DNA from: Deinococcus deserti VCD115
GTDB taxonomy: Bacteria > Deinococcota > Deinococci > Deinococcales > Deinococcaceae
DNA: 64,000 nucleotides
Direction: 5' to 3'
Assembly: GCF_000020685.1 (NCBI RefSeq)
Contig: NC_012526.1
Span: 2,024,001-2,088,000, forward strand
A program made the position numbers and the translations under genes. Shown here in pieces: positions 20,909 through 29,870 of the stretch. The notes under the pieces were generated by a model. The model did not search any database. It was given only the letters and a program-made list of their open reading frames with translations, and was not told the DNA's origin. The number at the start of each line of letters is the position of its first letter. Position 1 is the stretch's first letter.

Positions 20909-21507
20909 CATCCGAGACTTTCCAGCCGCAGGATCACCTGATCTCTATTCTGGTGCGCGACGAGCCGCGTGTACTGACGCGCATTACTGCGCTGTTCGGC
21001 CGGCGTGGCTACAACATCCGCAGCCTCAGCGTCGGCAACACCGAGCACCCTGGCGTCAGCCGCATGACGATTGTGGTCAGTGGGGACCGCGGAGTGGTGG
21101 AGCAGGCCATCAAGCAGCTTGAGAAGCTGCACGACGTGGTGCGCATCATCGATCACAGCCTCGAAAAATACGTGGACCGGGAGATGGTCCTGGTCAAAGT
21201 CAGCCTCACGCCTGAAACCCGGGTAGAAGTTCGCCAGATTGCCGAGGACTTCCGCAGCCGTATCGTGGATGTGGGCCGTCACGCCCTGACCTTCGAGGTG
21301 ACCGGCGACGAGGGCAAAATCACGGCTTTCATCGAGCAGATGCGCCCGTTCGGCATTCTGGAAACCATGCGTACCGGCCGGGTGGCGCTGACGCGGGGCA
21401 GCAACGCCGACATTCCGACCCAGGTGTATTCCGGCGATTCTGCAGCTCTGACGCCAGCCGTCGAGCCGCGTGAGGAAAAGGCCCGTGGCGTGCCGAATCT
21501 GTTCTGA
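20905..21507 (+). CDS. ilvN: Acetolactate synthase small (regulatory) subunit
   Basis: 200 residues. N-terminal ACT domain (about 10-85: LISILVRDEPRVLTRITALF, GYNIRSLSVGNTEHPGVSRM) that binds the feedback inhibitor valine, then the C-terminal ACT-like domain (DREMVLVKVSL, FRSRIVDVGRHALTFEVTGD). It stabilises IlvB and confers valine inhibition. ATG overlaps the ilvB stop (ATGA), so translation is coupled. The last 35 residues (after TRGSNADIP) are a less conserved extension. Second gene of the attenuated ilv operon. Confidence 0.96.
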
Positions 21508-21578
21508 GGACGGCAGGTTCGCCGTTCCCCTCTAGCCGACAATCTCATTGAAATCACTTTTCTGTAGGAGAATTCAGC

Positions 21579-22589
21579 ATGGCTGCAAAAATGTTCTACG
21601 ACCGCGACGTTTCCCTCTCCCCTATCGAAAACAAACTGATCGCCATCATCGGGTATGGCTCTCAGGCGCATGCACACGCTCAGAACCTGCGCGACACCGG
21701 TCTGAACGTTGTGGTGGGACTGCGCGAAGGCAGCGCCAGCCGGGCCAAAGCCGAGCAGGCCGGGCTGCGTGTGGCCAGCATCGAAGACGCCACCCGCGAG
21801 GCTGACGTCGTGATGCTGCTGATTCCCGACGAGAACCAGCCCAAAGTGTATGAGGAGAGCGTCGCCCCGCACCTGACTGAAGGCAAGGCGCTGGCCTTTG
21901 GCCACGGTTTCAACGTGCACTTCGGGCGTATCAAGCCGCCCGCCGGGGTGGACGTGTTCCTGGTGGCCCCCAAGGGCCCGGGACACATGCTGCGCCGCGT
22001 GTACGCCGACGGCGCAGGCATGCCCGGCATCTTCGCCGTGGCACAGGACGCCAGCGGACAGGCACGCGACATCGCACTGGCCTACGCACGCGGCATCGGC
22101 TGCACCCGCGCGGGTGTGCTGGAAACCACTTTCAAGGAAGAGACCGAAACCGACCTGTTCGGCGAGCAGAGCGTGCTGTGCGGTGGCGTGACCAGCCTGA
22201 TCCAGGCGGGCTTCGAGACCCTGGTGGAAGCCGGTTACCAGCCGGAGATCGCTTACTTCGAAACGCTGCACGAGGTCAAGCTGATCGTGGACCTGATCTA
22301 CGAGAAGGGCTTCGAAGGCATGCGCCACAGCATCTCCAACACCGCCGAGTTCGGTGACTATGTGACCGGACCGCGCATGGTCACGGAGCAGACCAAGGCC
22401 GAGATGAAGAACGTGCTTTCGGACATTCAGACAGGCAAGTTTGCCGAGCGCTTCATCCAGGACGCCGAAAGCGGCTTCCCCTTTATGAACGAGCAGCGCG
22501 GCAAGATGCGCGACCATCAGCTGGAAACCGTCGGCAAGGAACTGCGCGACATGATGCCCTTTATTTCCAAGAAGGAACTCGAAGTCTGA
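21579..22589 (+). CDS. ilvC: Ketol-acid reductoisomerase (NADP+)
   Basis: 336 residues, class I short form. Rossmann motif [19 protein letters not shown] near residue 25, followed by the phosphate-binding loop [12 protein letters not shown]. The C-terminal knotted domain carries the Mg ligands in [16 protein letters not shown] and the KARI signature [30 protein letters not shown]. It converts acetolactate to dihydroxyisovalerate. ATG with TAGGAG 8 nt upstream. The 71-bp gap after ilvN has no terminator, so it belongs to the same operon and the same attenuator control. Confidence 0.97.
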
Positions 22590-22626
22590 GCCTGAAGTAG
22601 GCACACGCAGAGCAGGGACTGGACGA

Positions 22627-22650
22627 AGGGGCAGTGGAGACACTGCTCCT
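22627..22650 (+). terminator. Hairpin at the end of the ilvBNC operon
   Basis: 10-bp stem AGGGGCAGTG / CACTGCTCCT (one G-T pair) with a GAGA tetraloop, 37 bp after the ilvC stop; the downstream tract is only weakly T-rich (CGTTGCTGTCTT). Confidence 0.6.
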
Positions 22651-23104
22651 CGTTGCTGTCTTACGTACGCTTCTCCTCAGGATGAAGGCACACCCACAGG
22701 CTGGGCAGGCACCCCAGTGGAACTCCTGTCCTGAACGTAGGCGTTCCGTGCAGTCTCTTTTTGGAATTGGCAGTGAATATGCCTGGCAACAGCGGCTGGT
22801 CTGACGTCCTCAGGCGTGGATCCAGCATATCCAGAGGCAGGCCACGCGTGCCTAAGCTCATGCTCGGGATAAGCCTGCGGGGGCGGGGTGAAAACGTGAG
22901 CCGTGCTGTCAGGCGACGACAGCGCAGCTCATGACCTGCTATCCCAGTGTTCGCCTCTCCACTCTTCCAGACACGGTTCAGCACCGCGCCTGTTCCGGCT
23001 GAAATCTTCCTCGCGGCAGACCAGACCTGGGCTATGGTTTCGTCCGCAGCCAGGAGCTCTTCCAAGAATAGGTCTGGCTGAAACCAAGTTACTGGAGAAG
23101 AGCC
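22651..23104. other. 450-bp stretch without a convincing gene
   Basis: No recognisable frame; a long minus-strand frame here continues antisense through the interrupted gene and the insertion sequence and so is not credible. The right edge holds GGAGAAG, the ribosome-binding site of the interrupted gene at 23105. Confidence 0.4.
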
Positions 23105-23464
23105 ATGCCCATTCTGTCTATGCGTCCGCCTTCCATGTTTCCGGGTTCGCTCACCCTTGGGGGTCTGTGCCTGAGTGCCCTGTGCATCAGCGCGCTGTGC
23201 CTGAACTCCATTGCGTCCGCCGCTACACCTTCCGTGCCCAGTAAGGCGCGTCAGCTGGCGCTGCTCAAGGTGAGCGCACTGGCACACGCCACGGTCAGTG
23301 ACGCTGCTCTGGCAGCCTCCCAGCCGCAAACACAGGTCGTTACCCTGAAAGCCGACTACCTGTACAAGCGCGATGTCAGTATGAAGGTCTATGACCTCGA
23401 CACCTTCCTGAAAGCGCGGATTCCCAACGTCCAGGAGCTTGCCAGACAGGGCGCCCAGGTCATG

Positions 23465-23488
23465 TGAGGATGACCCGATATGGCGTAG
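23465..23488 (+). repeat. Left terminal inverted repeat of the IS3-family element
   Basis: 24 bp, matching the right end (24689-24712) at 19 positions when inverted; core GACCCGATATGGCGTAG versus GGCCCGATATTGCGTAG. Confidence 0.9.
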
Positions 23489-23522
23489 ATGGAGATAAGC
23501 CCTCACGATAGGAGGCACCATC

Positions 23523-23822
23523 ATGACTGATCGCAGAATCCACACCGCCGAGTTCAAGCGAGACGCAGTGCAGCTTGCTCGAACGAGCGGCAACCTGTCG
23601 GGCACCGCGCGTGACCTGGGCATCAACAGCTCCCTGCTGCGCAAATGGATGAATGCTGAGCAGGAGAAGGGCGAGTTGGCATTCCCTGGTCAGGGCAAAC
23701 AGCTCCTCACTCCAGAGCAACAGGAGATACAACGGCTTCGCAAGGAGAACGAAATCCTGCGACAGGAGCGCGAGATCCTAAAAAAGGCGGCAGCCTTCTT
23801 CGCCAAAGAAACCACACGCTGA
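23523..23822 (+). CDS. IS3-family transposase OrfA
   Basis: 99 residues: N-terminal helix-turn-helix of the transposase_8/HTH_7 type (RIHTAEFKRDAVQLARTSGN and GTARDLGINSSLLRKWMNA) that binds the element ends, followed by a leucine-zipper region (about 62-95: EQQEIQRLRKENEILRQERE ILKKAAAFF) used for multimerisation. Strong GGAGG 8 nt before ATG. Near the 3' end the reading frame crosses A-AAA-AAG (23780-23786), where a fraction of ribosomes should slip to -1 and continue into OrfB. Confidence 0.95.
   Translation: MTDRRIHTAEFKRDAVQLARTSGNLSGTARDLGINSSLLRKWMNAEQEKGELAFPGQGKQLLTPEQQEIQRLRKENEILRQEREILKKAAAFFAKETTR
23780..23786 (+). promoter_or_regulatory. Programmed -1 frameshift heptamer A-AAA-AAG
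   Basis: In OrfA frame the codons are CTA-AAA-AAG; slippage by -1 enters the OrfB frame, which is open from here to 24682. The shift direction and position match the IS3 family and would give an OrfAB protein of about 386 residues. Confidence 0.85.
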
Positions 23823-24682
23823 GGTATGAATTCATCCAAGATCAACGCCCCGAGTACCGCCTGGACCTGCTGTGCCGGGTGCTGGAGGTCTCGGTGAGCG
23901 GGTACCACAGCTGGCGAAGAAGGCCGATCTGCGACCGCAAGGAAGAGGATGCGCTGCTCGAGCAGCGCATCCAGGAAGTGCATCAACGTAGTAAACGCCG
24001 CTATGGGGCGCCACGCATTCACGCGGAGTTGCACGCTGGAGGAGTGCGCGTGTCCCGCAAGCGGGTGGCGCGTCTGATGCGTGCCAGTGGTCTGCGGGCC
24101 AAGGGAAAGCGCCGCTGGGTGCGGACCACGGAGAGCAGTCACACCATGGCCGTCTGCCCGAACCTGCTTGAGCGGCGGTTCGAGGTCTCGCAGCCGAACC
24201 AGGTCTGGGCGTCGGACCTGACGTATCTGCCCACGAAAGAGGGCTGGCTGTATCTCGCAGTCACCTTAGACCTGCATTCGCGAGCCGTGGTGGGTTACGC
24301 GATGGACATGCAGATGCCAGCCACCTTGCCACTGGCGGCCCTTCAGATGGCTGCTGGCCGACGTCTTCCGCCACCAGGCCTCCTTCATCACAGCGACAGG
24401 GGCAGTCAATACGCGAGTGGCATCTTTCAGGCAGAACTGGCCCGCATGCGGGCCAGGGGCAGTATGAGTCGTAAGGGGGATTGTTGGGACAACGCCGTGG
24501 TGGAAAGCTTCTTCAGCTCCCTGAAAAGGGAGTTGCTGGAGGACACCATCTTTGAGACCCGGGACGTGGCCCGACAAGCCGTATTTGAATTCATCGAGGT
24601 CTTCTACAACCGTCAGCGTCGTCACTCGTCTCTTGGGTACTTGACGCCCCTGGAGTTCGAACGCCAAGCTACAGCTGCTTAA
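23786..24682 (+). CDS. IS3-family transposase OrfB (DDE integrase), expressed by -1 frameshift
   Basis: The frame is open from the slippery site; the first plausible independent start is GTG at 23879, within the protein. Domains: HTH_21 region (EVHQRSKRRYGAPRIHAELH), then the retroviral-integrase-like core with the DDE triad: first Asp in QVWASDLTYLPTKEGWLYLA, second in HHSDRGSQYASG, Glu in GDCWDNAVVESFFSSLKREL, 35 residues apart as in the family. C-terminal FEFIEVFYNRQRRHSSLGYL completes it. It catalyses copy-out/paste-in transposition as the OrfAB fusion. Confidence 0.94.
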   Translation, partial: GGSLLRQRNHTLRYEFIQDQRPEYRLDLLCRVLEVSVSGYHSWRRRPICDRKEEDALLEQRIQEVHQRSKRRYGAPRIHAELHAGGVRVSRKRVARLMRASGLRAKGKRRWVRTTESSHTMAVCPNLLERRFEVSQPNQVWASDLTYLPTKEGWLYLAVTLDLHSRAVVGYAMDMQMPATLPLAALQMAAGRRLPPPGLLHHSDRGSQYASGIFQAELARMRARGSMSRKGDCWDNAVVESFFSSLKRELLEDTIFETRDVARQAVFEFIEVFYNRQRRHSSLGYLTPLEFERQATAA

Positions 24683-24688
24683 CTTCAG

Positions 24689-24712
24689 CTACGCAATATC
24701 GGGCCAGGCCCA
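24689..24712 (-). repeat. Right terminal inverted repeat of the IS3-family element
   Basis: Inverted partner of 23465-23488; lies 6 bp after the orfB stop codon. Confidence 0.9.
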
Positions 24713-25046
24713 ATGTTCTGGTGCAAGGATGGGTACGCACCTACCGCCAGACTGAGCGATCTGCTGGGTCAGGGTGGGCTGATTGCCGTGGCTGATGCGG
24801 ACGCACCCGCTGGTCTCCGCTGGTCACCGGCCCCCTACAAGAACGCAATGCTTGACGAGGACGCCATTGACCGGTATCTGGTATGGCGCGCGGAGTCATT
24901 CCCGGCCAAACCTCAGCCCTGGGGACTGGACACCATCTATATCCTTCCGGCCCACACCGCTTCAAAACCCTGATCCTCTTTCAGCCGTTCGGGATGGTTA
25001 TGGTTACGGACTAAATGCCGGTCATTGAAGCCACACCCATGTCCTG

Positions 25047-25088
25047 CAATGAAGCCGCCGCAAGATCTGGTTGCTGGCGGCTTCATTG
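25047..25088. terminator. Long hairpin between the split gene and the GGDEF-EAL gene
   Basis: Perfect 13-bp arms CAATGAAGCCGCC (25047-25059) and GGCGGCTTCATTG (25076-25088) with a 16-nt loop. It lies between convergent genes and could terminate either direction; no T-tract. Confidence 0.55.
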
Positions 25089-25269
25089 TGTTGGGCTGAT
25101 GCCTCCTGATCTACCCCGTGGAAATCGGAGTGGAGTTGGCGCCGGAAAGTCACAGGCGCACTTCAGGATTTCGCGCCAGGCCAACTTCCGGGCGCCATCG
25201 TGGACCTCGCCGGAGTGCCGACCTGCCGGTAACGGCCCGGTCCAAGCAGCAGAAGATGAGGTCCTGGAT

Positions 25270-27735
25270 TCAGCCAGCCACTGGGATGCTCACGTCCTGC
25301 AGCCGCTCAGCCGACGCCTGGAGCCACCGTTCAGTTTCGGCCGGGCCAACCGGCCGGGCCATCAGATACCCCTGGACATGGTCACAGTTCAGTTTCCGCA
25401 GTTCGCGTAACTGATCAGAATGCTCCACCCCTTCAGCGACAACCTGCCAACCGGACTCGCGGGCGACGGCAACCATGGCGCGAACCAGCGGCAGCGTAGA
25501 ACGTCCGCCCGGCCCGGGCTCGACCAGGCCGGTGATCAGTGAGCGGTCAATCTTCAGGATCTGCGTTGGCATGCGAAACAGGCGGCTCATGCTGGAGTAG
25601 CCGGTCCCAAAATCGTCGATTGCGATGCGCAGCCCTGCGCTCAGCAGTGCCTCGTACTGCTGCAGGTCCTCGTCATCCATCACCTCGCTTTCTGTGACCT
25701 CCAGGTCCAGGGCGCTGGGAGAGAGCCCATGAGTCCGCAGCGTCTGCTCAACGAAAACCACGAAGTCCGGCTGGGTGATCTGCCGGGGGGCCACATTCAC
25801 ACTGACGCGCAGATCAGGCCACCGCCCGCGCCAGACCTTGATCTGCCGGCACGCCTCATTCAGCACCCACGCGCCCAGATGGAGGATCAGGTCAGTTTCC
25901 TCTGCCATAGGCACAAAGCGGCCAGGCGGAAGCAGACCCAGCGTGGGGTGCTGCCAGCGGACCAGGGCCTCGACTGCAACGGGTGAAAGTGTCCCGGAGC
26001 TGACGATCGGTTGATAATGCAGCCGCAACTGCTCGCTGCTGATTGCTGCTCGCAGGGCCTGTTCAAAATCCAGACGTTCGGCAGCAGCGGCACTCAGCCC
26101 CGGCTCGAAGCGGCGCACGCTCCGCCGCTCGCGCTTGGCCAGATACATGGCAAGATCAGCATTTTTCTGCAGGGTCGTGACGTCCGTGCCGTCCTGCGGA
26201 AACAGGGCAATGCCGATGGAGGCGGTGACTGTCAGCTGACGCCCGGCCAGTTCGACTGGAACACTCAGCGCCTCCAGAATGCGCTGGGCTGCGCGCTCGG
26301 CGGCTTCATGCTCCTGAACGTTGCGCAGCAGCACAGTGAACTCGTCACCGCCCTGCCGGGCCACCAGGTCATGGTCACGTACACATTGAAGCAGCCGCTG
26401 GGCCACCTGCACCAGCAGGGCGTCACCGACCGGGTGCCCCAGCGTGTCGTTGACCTGCTTGAAATGATCCAGGTCGATAAACAGCACGCCCAGGGCGTCC
26501 TGCGTTCCCAGCACGGCAGCTTCCAGCGTGGCTTCAAAAGCTGCGCGGTTCATCAGCCCGGTCAGCGCGTCATGACCGGCCTGATAGGCCAGACGCTCCT
26601 GGGCCTCCTGCAGGGCCTCGTTGGCATGGGCCAGTTCGATGTTGCGCAGGCGCTCCTCGGCCGCGCGGTGCTCTAGGCGCTCAAGCTGCAACTGGGCAGC
26701 CAGCACCTGCGTCTTGTGCTTCAGCACATCCGCATGTAGCGAACGCTCAATCGCTTCGTGCTGGCGGGCATGCCACAGAGCCCGCTGATAGTCCCCCCGG
26801 GCCTCCAGGACAGCAGACAGGGCCTCATGGGCCTCGTTCTCGCGCTTGGTGGACTTGAGGGCCTGGGCCAACTTCAGCGCGTCCTGAATGCATACCTGTG
26901 CTTCTTCGTGCCGGTTGAGCGCAGTCAGGACCTGTCCTCGCGTGAGCAGCAGTTCGCATAGATTCTCACGCTCGCCAAGTTCCTTGGAGGCCGCGATGCC
27001 CTGGGTTGTCATCGTTACAGCTTCGTCCAGCCGCCCGAGCTTCAGGAGGTTGGCGGAAATATTGGCCAGCAGCAGGCACTCATGCTGATGATATCCGGCC
27101 AGCCAAGCCTGCTGGAGGGTCTGTTCGTTGAGACGCAGAGATTCCTCGTAGCGTCCCAGTTCATGGTGGTCAATGGCGGCATTGATGGACGCACTGGAGA
27201 TCATCACCGGGTGCTCGATCCGTACGGCAATCTCCAGGGCTTCGAGATGATGCTTGAGGGCCTTGTCGTACTCCTTAAGGTCGATATACAGGTTGCCGAT
27301 ATTGTTCAGCGTGCGCGCCCGTCCCAGGTCGTCGTCAATGGTCTGCACCAGTTTGAGGCAGCGGAGATGCTGCTCGAGCGCCTGGCCATAGTTGCCGGTG
27401 ATCGCACTGGTAATGGCCAGGCCATTGAGACAACGGACCACCACATGAGTCAGGTCAAGTGCCTCAGCACGCGAGAGACTGTCCTCAAAGGCTGCGTGCG
27501 CCTCCTGGTAGTTCCCCAGGAAGTAATGGGTGTATCCCGTCAGCATCTGCGCCCGGATTTCTCCAGTGACATACCCTACCCGCTGCGCAAGGACGCCGGC
27601 TTCGGTCGCCAGCTCCTGTGCACGGTGCATGGAAGAAGTCAGCACGGCGTCCGCCTGATCGTTGAGGGCGTCAACCTGTGCCCATTCGGGTGGCAGTGTA
27701 GAAAGCTCGGCCGGATGACCGGGTGTGCTCAACAT
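25270..27735 (-). CDS. TPR-GGDEF-EAL cyclic-di-GMP signalling protein
   Basis: 821 residues, no membrane segment. Residues about 20-330 form TPR-like repeats (GYTHYFLGNYQEAHAAFEDS, NNIGNLYIDLKEYDKALKHH and more), then a coiled coil (about 340-390), a GGDEF domain with intact RQGGDEFTVLL active site and DLDHFKQVNDTLGH, and an EAL domain with EALVRW, NVAPRQ, DLEVTESEV, IAIDDFGTGYSSM and VVAEGVEHSDQL. Both catalytic centres look intact, so it could both make and degrade c-di-GMP. The TPR module presumably senses a protein or peptide partner. The ATG at 27735 with GGGAG 8 nt upstream is chosen rather than the TTG two codons earlier. Confidence 0.94.
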   Translation of the reverse strand: MLSTPGHPAELSTLPPEWAQVDALNDQADAVLTSSMHRAQELATEAGVLAQRVGYVTGEIRAQMLTGYTHYFLGNYQEAHAAFEDSLSRAEALDLTHVVVRCLNGLAITSAITGNYGQALEQHLRCLKLVQTIDDDLGRARTLNNIGNLYIDLKEYDKALKHHLEALEIAVRIEHPVMISSASINAAIDHHELGRYEESLRLNEQTLQQAWLAGYHQHECLLLANISANLLKLGRLDEAVTMTTQGIAASKELGERENLCELLLTRGQVLTALNRHEEAQVCIQDALKLAQALKSTKRENEAHEALSAVLEARGDYQRALWHARQHEAIERSLHADVLKHKTQVLAAQLQLERLEHRAAEERLRNIELAHANEALQEAQERLAYQAGHDALTGLMNRAAFEATLEAAVLGTQDALGVLFIDLDHFKQVNDTLGHPVGDALLVQVAQRLLQCVRDHDLVARQGGDEFTVLLRNVQEHEAAERAAQRILEALSVPVELAGRQLTVTASIGIALFPQDGTDVTTLQKNADLAMYLAKRERRSVRRFEPGLSAAAAERLDFEQALRAAISSEQLRLHYQPIVSSGTLSPVAVEALVRWQHPTLGLLPPGRFVPMAEETDLILHLGAWVLNEACRQIKVWRGRWPDLRVSVNVAPRQITQPDFVVFVEQTLRTHGLSPSALDLEVTESEVMDDEDLQQYEALLSAGLRIAIDDFGTGYSSMSRLFRMPTQILKIDRSLITGLVEPGPGGRSTLPLVRAMVAVARESGWQVVAEGVEHSDQLRELRKLNCDHVQGYLMARPVGPAETERWLQASAERLQDVSIPVAG

Positions 27736-27948
27736 GGACAATCTCCCAGAGGAGACTCTCAGGCCTCCTCATAACCCTGGCTGGTATCTGGGGCTAAGCC
27801 TAAAGCGCACGCCATAACAGTTTTCTGAAGTTCAGCACTCGTACCGAACTTCATATGTCTGCTCAGTGCCCGCTTCAGTACACGGTAAAGCCCGTCAGCT
27901 GCTCCAAGGCGTGCAGACAACCTGGGTGCTCTGCACGCCCGGCGCAGG

Positions 27949-27954
27949 TACAGT
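27949..27954 (+). promoter_or_regulatory. -10 hexamer of the leuA leader transcript
   Basis: TACAGT, 6 nt before the leader-peptide ATG, matching the leaderless spacing elsewhere in the window. Confidence 0.6.
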
Positions 27955-27960
27955 TGGCTC

Positions 27961-28005
27961 ATGTTCGTGTACAGCCTTCTTCTTGGCGTTCCTCCGGTGG
28001 AGTGA
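27961..28005 (+). CDS. leuA leader peptide (attenuator peptide)
   Basis: 14 codons, MFVYSLLLGVPPVE, then TGA. Three consecutive leucine codons, all CTT (27976-27984), a codon that is rare in the CTG-biased genes around and so suited to sensing charged leucine tRNA. Right after them CCTCCGG (27991-27997) is exactly complementary to CCGGAGG (28032-28038) in the 5' arm of the terminator, giving an antiterminator. A ribosome stalled on the Leu codons leaves CCTCCGG free; one that reaches the stop covers it. ATG follows TACAGT by 6 nt without a ribosome-binding site, so probably leaderless. Confidence 0.87.
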   Translation: MFVYSLLLGVPPVE

Positions 28006-28029
28006 GCGGCCGAAGTTGACCTGGCCACC

Positions 28030-28056
28030 CCCCGGAGGAACCCCTCCGGGGTTTTT
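28030..28056 (+). terminator. Attenuator terminator upstream of leuA
   Basis: Perfect stem CCCCGGAGG (28030-28038)/CCTCCGGGG (28043-28051), loop AACC, TTTTT (28052-28056). It lies between the leader peptide and leuA with no other gene, so it is a conditional terminator. Confidence 0.93.
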
Positions 28057-28104
28057 CTTTGCCGACCTCTTGACCCGTTGTGCCCCGACAAGGAGTGCCC
28101 TGCC

Positions 28105-29649
28105 ATGACCCAGCCTGAATCCTCCCGCATCCGCATATTCGACACGACCCTGCGCGACGGCGAGCAGTCGCCCGGTGTGGCCCTGGACCACAGCCAGAAG
28201 CTGGAAATCGCGCATCAGCTTGCCCGCCTGGGCGTAGACGTGATCGAGGCCGGCTTTCCGATCGCCAGCCCAGGGGACCTGGAGGGGGTCTCGCGAATTG
28301 CGCGTGAGGTGCGCGGGCCGATCATTACCGGGCTGGCGCGGGCCAACCGGGCTGATATCGAGGCTGCGGCGCGGGCGGTGGAACTGGCCGAGAAGCCACG
28401 GATTCACACCTTCATTGCCACCAGCCCCATTCATATGTCCAAGAAACTCAATCTGGAACCCGACGCTGTGGTGGAGCGGGCCATCGAGGCGGTTCGTCTG
28501 GCCCGCTCGTTTGTGGACGATGTAGAGTTCAGCGCCGAGGACGCCACCCGCAGTGACTGGGCGTTCCTGAGCCGGATCTTCAAGGCGGCGGTGGAGGCCG
28601 GCGCCAGCACCATCAACGTGCCTGACACAGTGGGCTACACCACGCCTCAGGAAATGCGCGAACTGTTTGCCTTCCTGAAAGGTGAACTGCCTGCCCACGT
28701 GATCCTGTCGGCGCACTGTCACGACGACCTGGGGCTGGCGGTGGCCAACTCGATCGCCGCAGCCGAGGGCGGAGCCCGTCAGATCGAGTGCACCATCAAC
28801 GGAATCGGCGAGCGCGCGGGCAACGCCAGCCTGGAAGAACTGGTGATGGCCTTCCATACCCGCCGCGACGCCTACCCCTTCGAAACCGAGGTGCGCACAC
28901 GTGAGCTGTACCGTGCCAGCCGCATGGTCAGCCGCCTGAGTGGCATGCCGGTGCAGCCCAACAAGGCCATCGTGGGCGACAACGCCTTTGCGCACGAGTC
29001 GGGCATTCACCAGGACGGCGTTATCAAGGCCCGCGAGACCTACGAGATCATGAACGCCGAACTGGTCGGCCGCGAGGCAGCGGTGCTGGTCATGGGCAAG
29101 CACTCCGGCCGGGCGGCCTTCCGCAAGGCCCTGACCGATCTGGGCTACGAGGTGGACGAGGAGCGGGTCAAGTCCCTGTTCGCACGCTTCAAGGACCTCG
29201 CCGACCGCAAGGGCCAGATCTTCGCCGACGACCTGCGCGCCCTGGTGGAGAGCCGCACCGACGTGCCGCAGACCTTCGTGCTGGAGGGCTTCCAGATTAC
29301 CTCTGGGATGAACATGACCCCCGTGGCTTTCGTGCGTCTGTCCACGCCTGACGGCCCGGTGGACGCGACCGCACACGGCGACGGTCCGGTGGAGGCGGCG
29401 TTCCAGGCCATCAGCAAGATCACCGGCCTGAATCCTACGCTCGAAAGCTACCGGATTCAGGCGGTGACTTCAGGCGGCGACGCACTGGGAGAGGTCGCCA
29501 TCGGCGCACGTTACGGCGAGACCACCCTGCACTCCACCGGAGTTGCCACCGACATCGTTGAAGCCAGCGCCCGCGCCTGGATTCGCGTCATGAACCAGAT
29601 CGTGGCGGGGATGGGCAAGGCACGCACCATCACGGCCACAAGCATCTGA
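28105..29649 (+). CDS. leuA: 2-isopropylmalate synthase
   Basis: 514 residues. Condenses acetyl-CoA with 2-oxoisovalerate, first committed step of leucine synthesis. N-terminal TIM barrel: [19 protein letters not shown] (catalytic Asp/metal ligand), [20 protein letters not shown], metal-binding [12 protein letters not shown]. The linker region [18 protein letters not shown] follows, and a C-terminal LeuA allosteric domain (about 390-514, [20 protein letters not shown] ... [20 protein letters not shown]) that binds leucine. It is distinct from homocitrate synthase by the allosteric domain. AAGGAG 9 nt before ATG 28105. Control: attenuation (leader at 27961) plus feedback inhibition. Confidence 0.96.
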   Translation: MTQPESSRIRIFDTTLRDGEQSPGVALDHSQKLEIAHQLARLGVDVIEAGFPIASPGDLEGVSRIAREVRGPIITGLARANRADIEAAARAVELAEKPRIHTFIATSPIHMSKKLNLEPDAVVERAIEAVRLARSFVDDVEFSAEDATRSDWAFLSRIFKAAVEAGASTINVPDTVGYTTPQEMRELFAFLKGELPAHVILSAHCHDDLGLAVANSIAAAEGGARQIECTINGIGERAGNASLEELVMAFHTRRDAYPFETEVRTRELYRASRMVSRLSGMPVQPNKAIVGDNAFAHESGIHQDGVIKARETYEIMNAELVGREAAVLVMGKHSGRAAFRKALTDLGYEVDEERVKSLFARFKDLADRKGQIFADDLRALVESRTDVPQTFVLEGFQITSGMNMTPVAFVRLSTPDGPVDATAHGDGPVEAAFQAISKITGLNPTLESYRIQAVTSGGDALGEVAIGARYGETTLHSTGVATDIVEASARAWIRVMNQIVAGMGKARTITATSI

Positions 29650-29870
29650 ACTCCGGGAGCGGAGACGGCCCCAGGGGTACGCTCTGCCGGTCATGAACAT
29701 TTCGGTCAGCAGCCTCGCTCCGCTCCCTATGGAACCTGCTTCATAGCCATCTACCGCGCGATCCACAAACTCGCCACCTGAACTGGTACCGGGCGACTAT
29801 GCTCCTGTCTGCGCTCCCGTGTGCGGGGTGCAGGACGGTCCTGTGCCCCGGGGCCGTTCAAGGAGAGTGT
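29650..29870. other. Intergenic stretch with a possible leaderless mini-ORF
   Basis: TACGCT at 29678-29683 lies 9 nt before an ATG at 29693 opening a 16-codon frame (MNISVSSLAPLPMEPAS, stop at 29742-29744). The spacing is at the limit of the leaderless pattern and the peptide has no obvious function, so I list it only as a possibility. AAGGAGAG before 29871 is the ribosome-binding site of the next gene. Confidence 0.3.

Larger units (their letters stand above)
23465..24712 (+). mobile_element. IS3-family insertion sequence, 1248 bp, apparently intact
   Basis: Imperfect 24-bp terminal inverted repeats, left TGAGGATGACCCGATATGGC... and right TGGGCCTGGCCCGATATTGC... (read inward; 19 of 24 match), with the family's terminal TG...CA. 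Flanked by a 3-bp direct duplication ATG (23462-23464 and 24713-24715). Two overlapping frames, orfA and orfB, are linked by a -1 slippery sequence A-AAA-AAG. All catalytic residues are intact, so it may still be mobile. Confidence 0.95.
23105..24973 (+). pseudogene. Secreted protein gene split by an IS3-family element
   Basis: Two halves of one gene flank the insertion. The 5' half (23105-23464) encodes a signal peptide (about 1-41, hydrophobic run LGGLCLSALCISALCL) and a domain ending RIPNVQELARQGAQVM; the inserted element immediately supplies TGA. Removing the element with one copy of the ATG duplication rejoins it in frame to FWCKDGYAPTARLSDLLG ... DTIYILPAHTASKP (24716-24973). The reconstructed 205-residue protein resembles small periplasmic proteins related to sulfite-oxidase/molybdopterin-binding domains (FWCKDGY and WGLDTIYILPA segments), but that assignment is weak. 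Insertion appears recent because neither half has decayed. Confidence 0.85.

Noticed and set aside
22661..23644. 327-codon minus-strand frame over the ilv terminator side, the interrupted gene and the IS
   Set aside because: It crosses the left end of a recent insertion, so it cannot be an old conserved gene, and its translation matches nothing.
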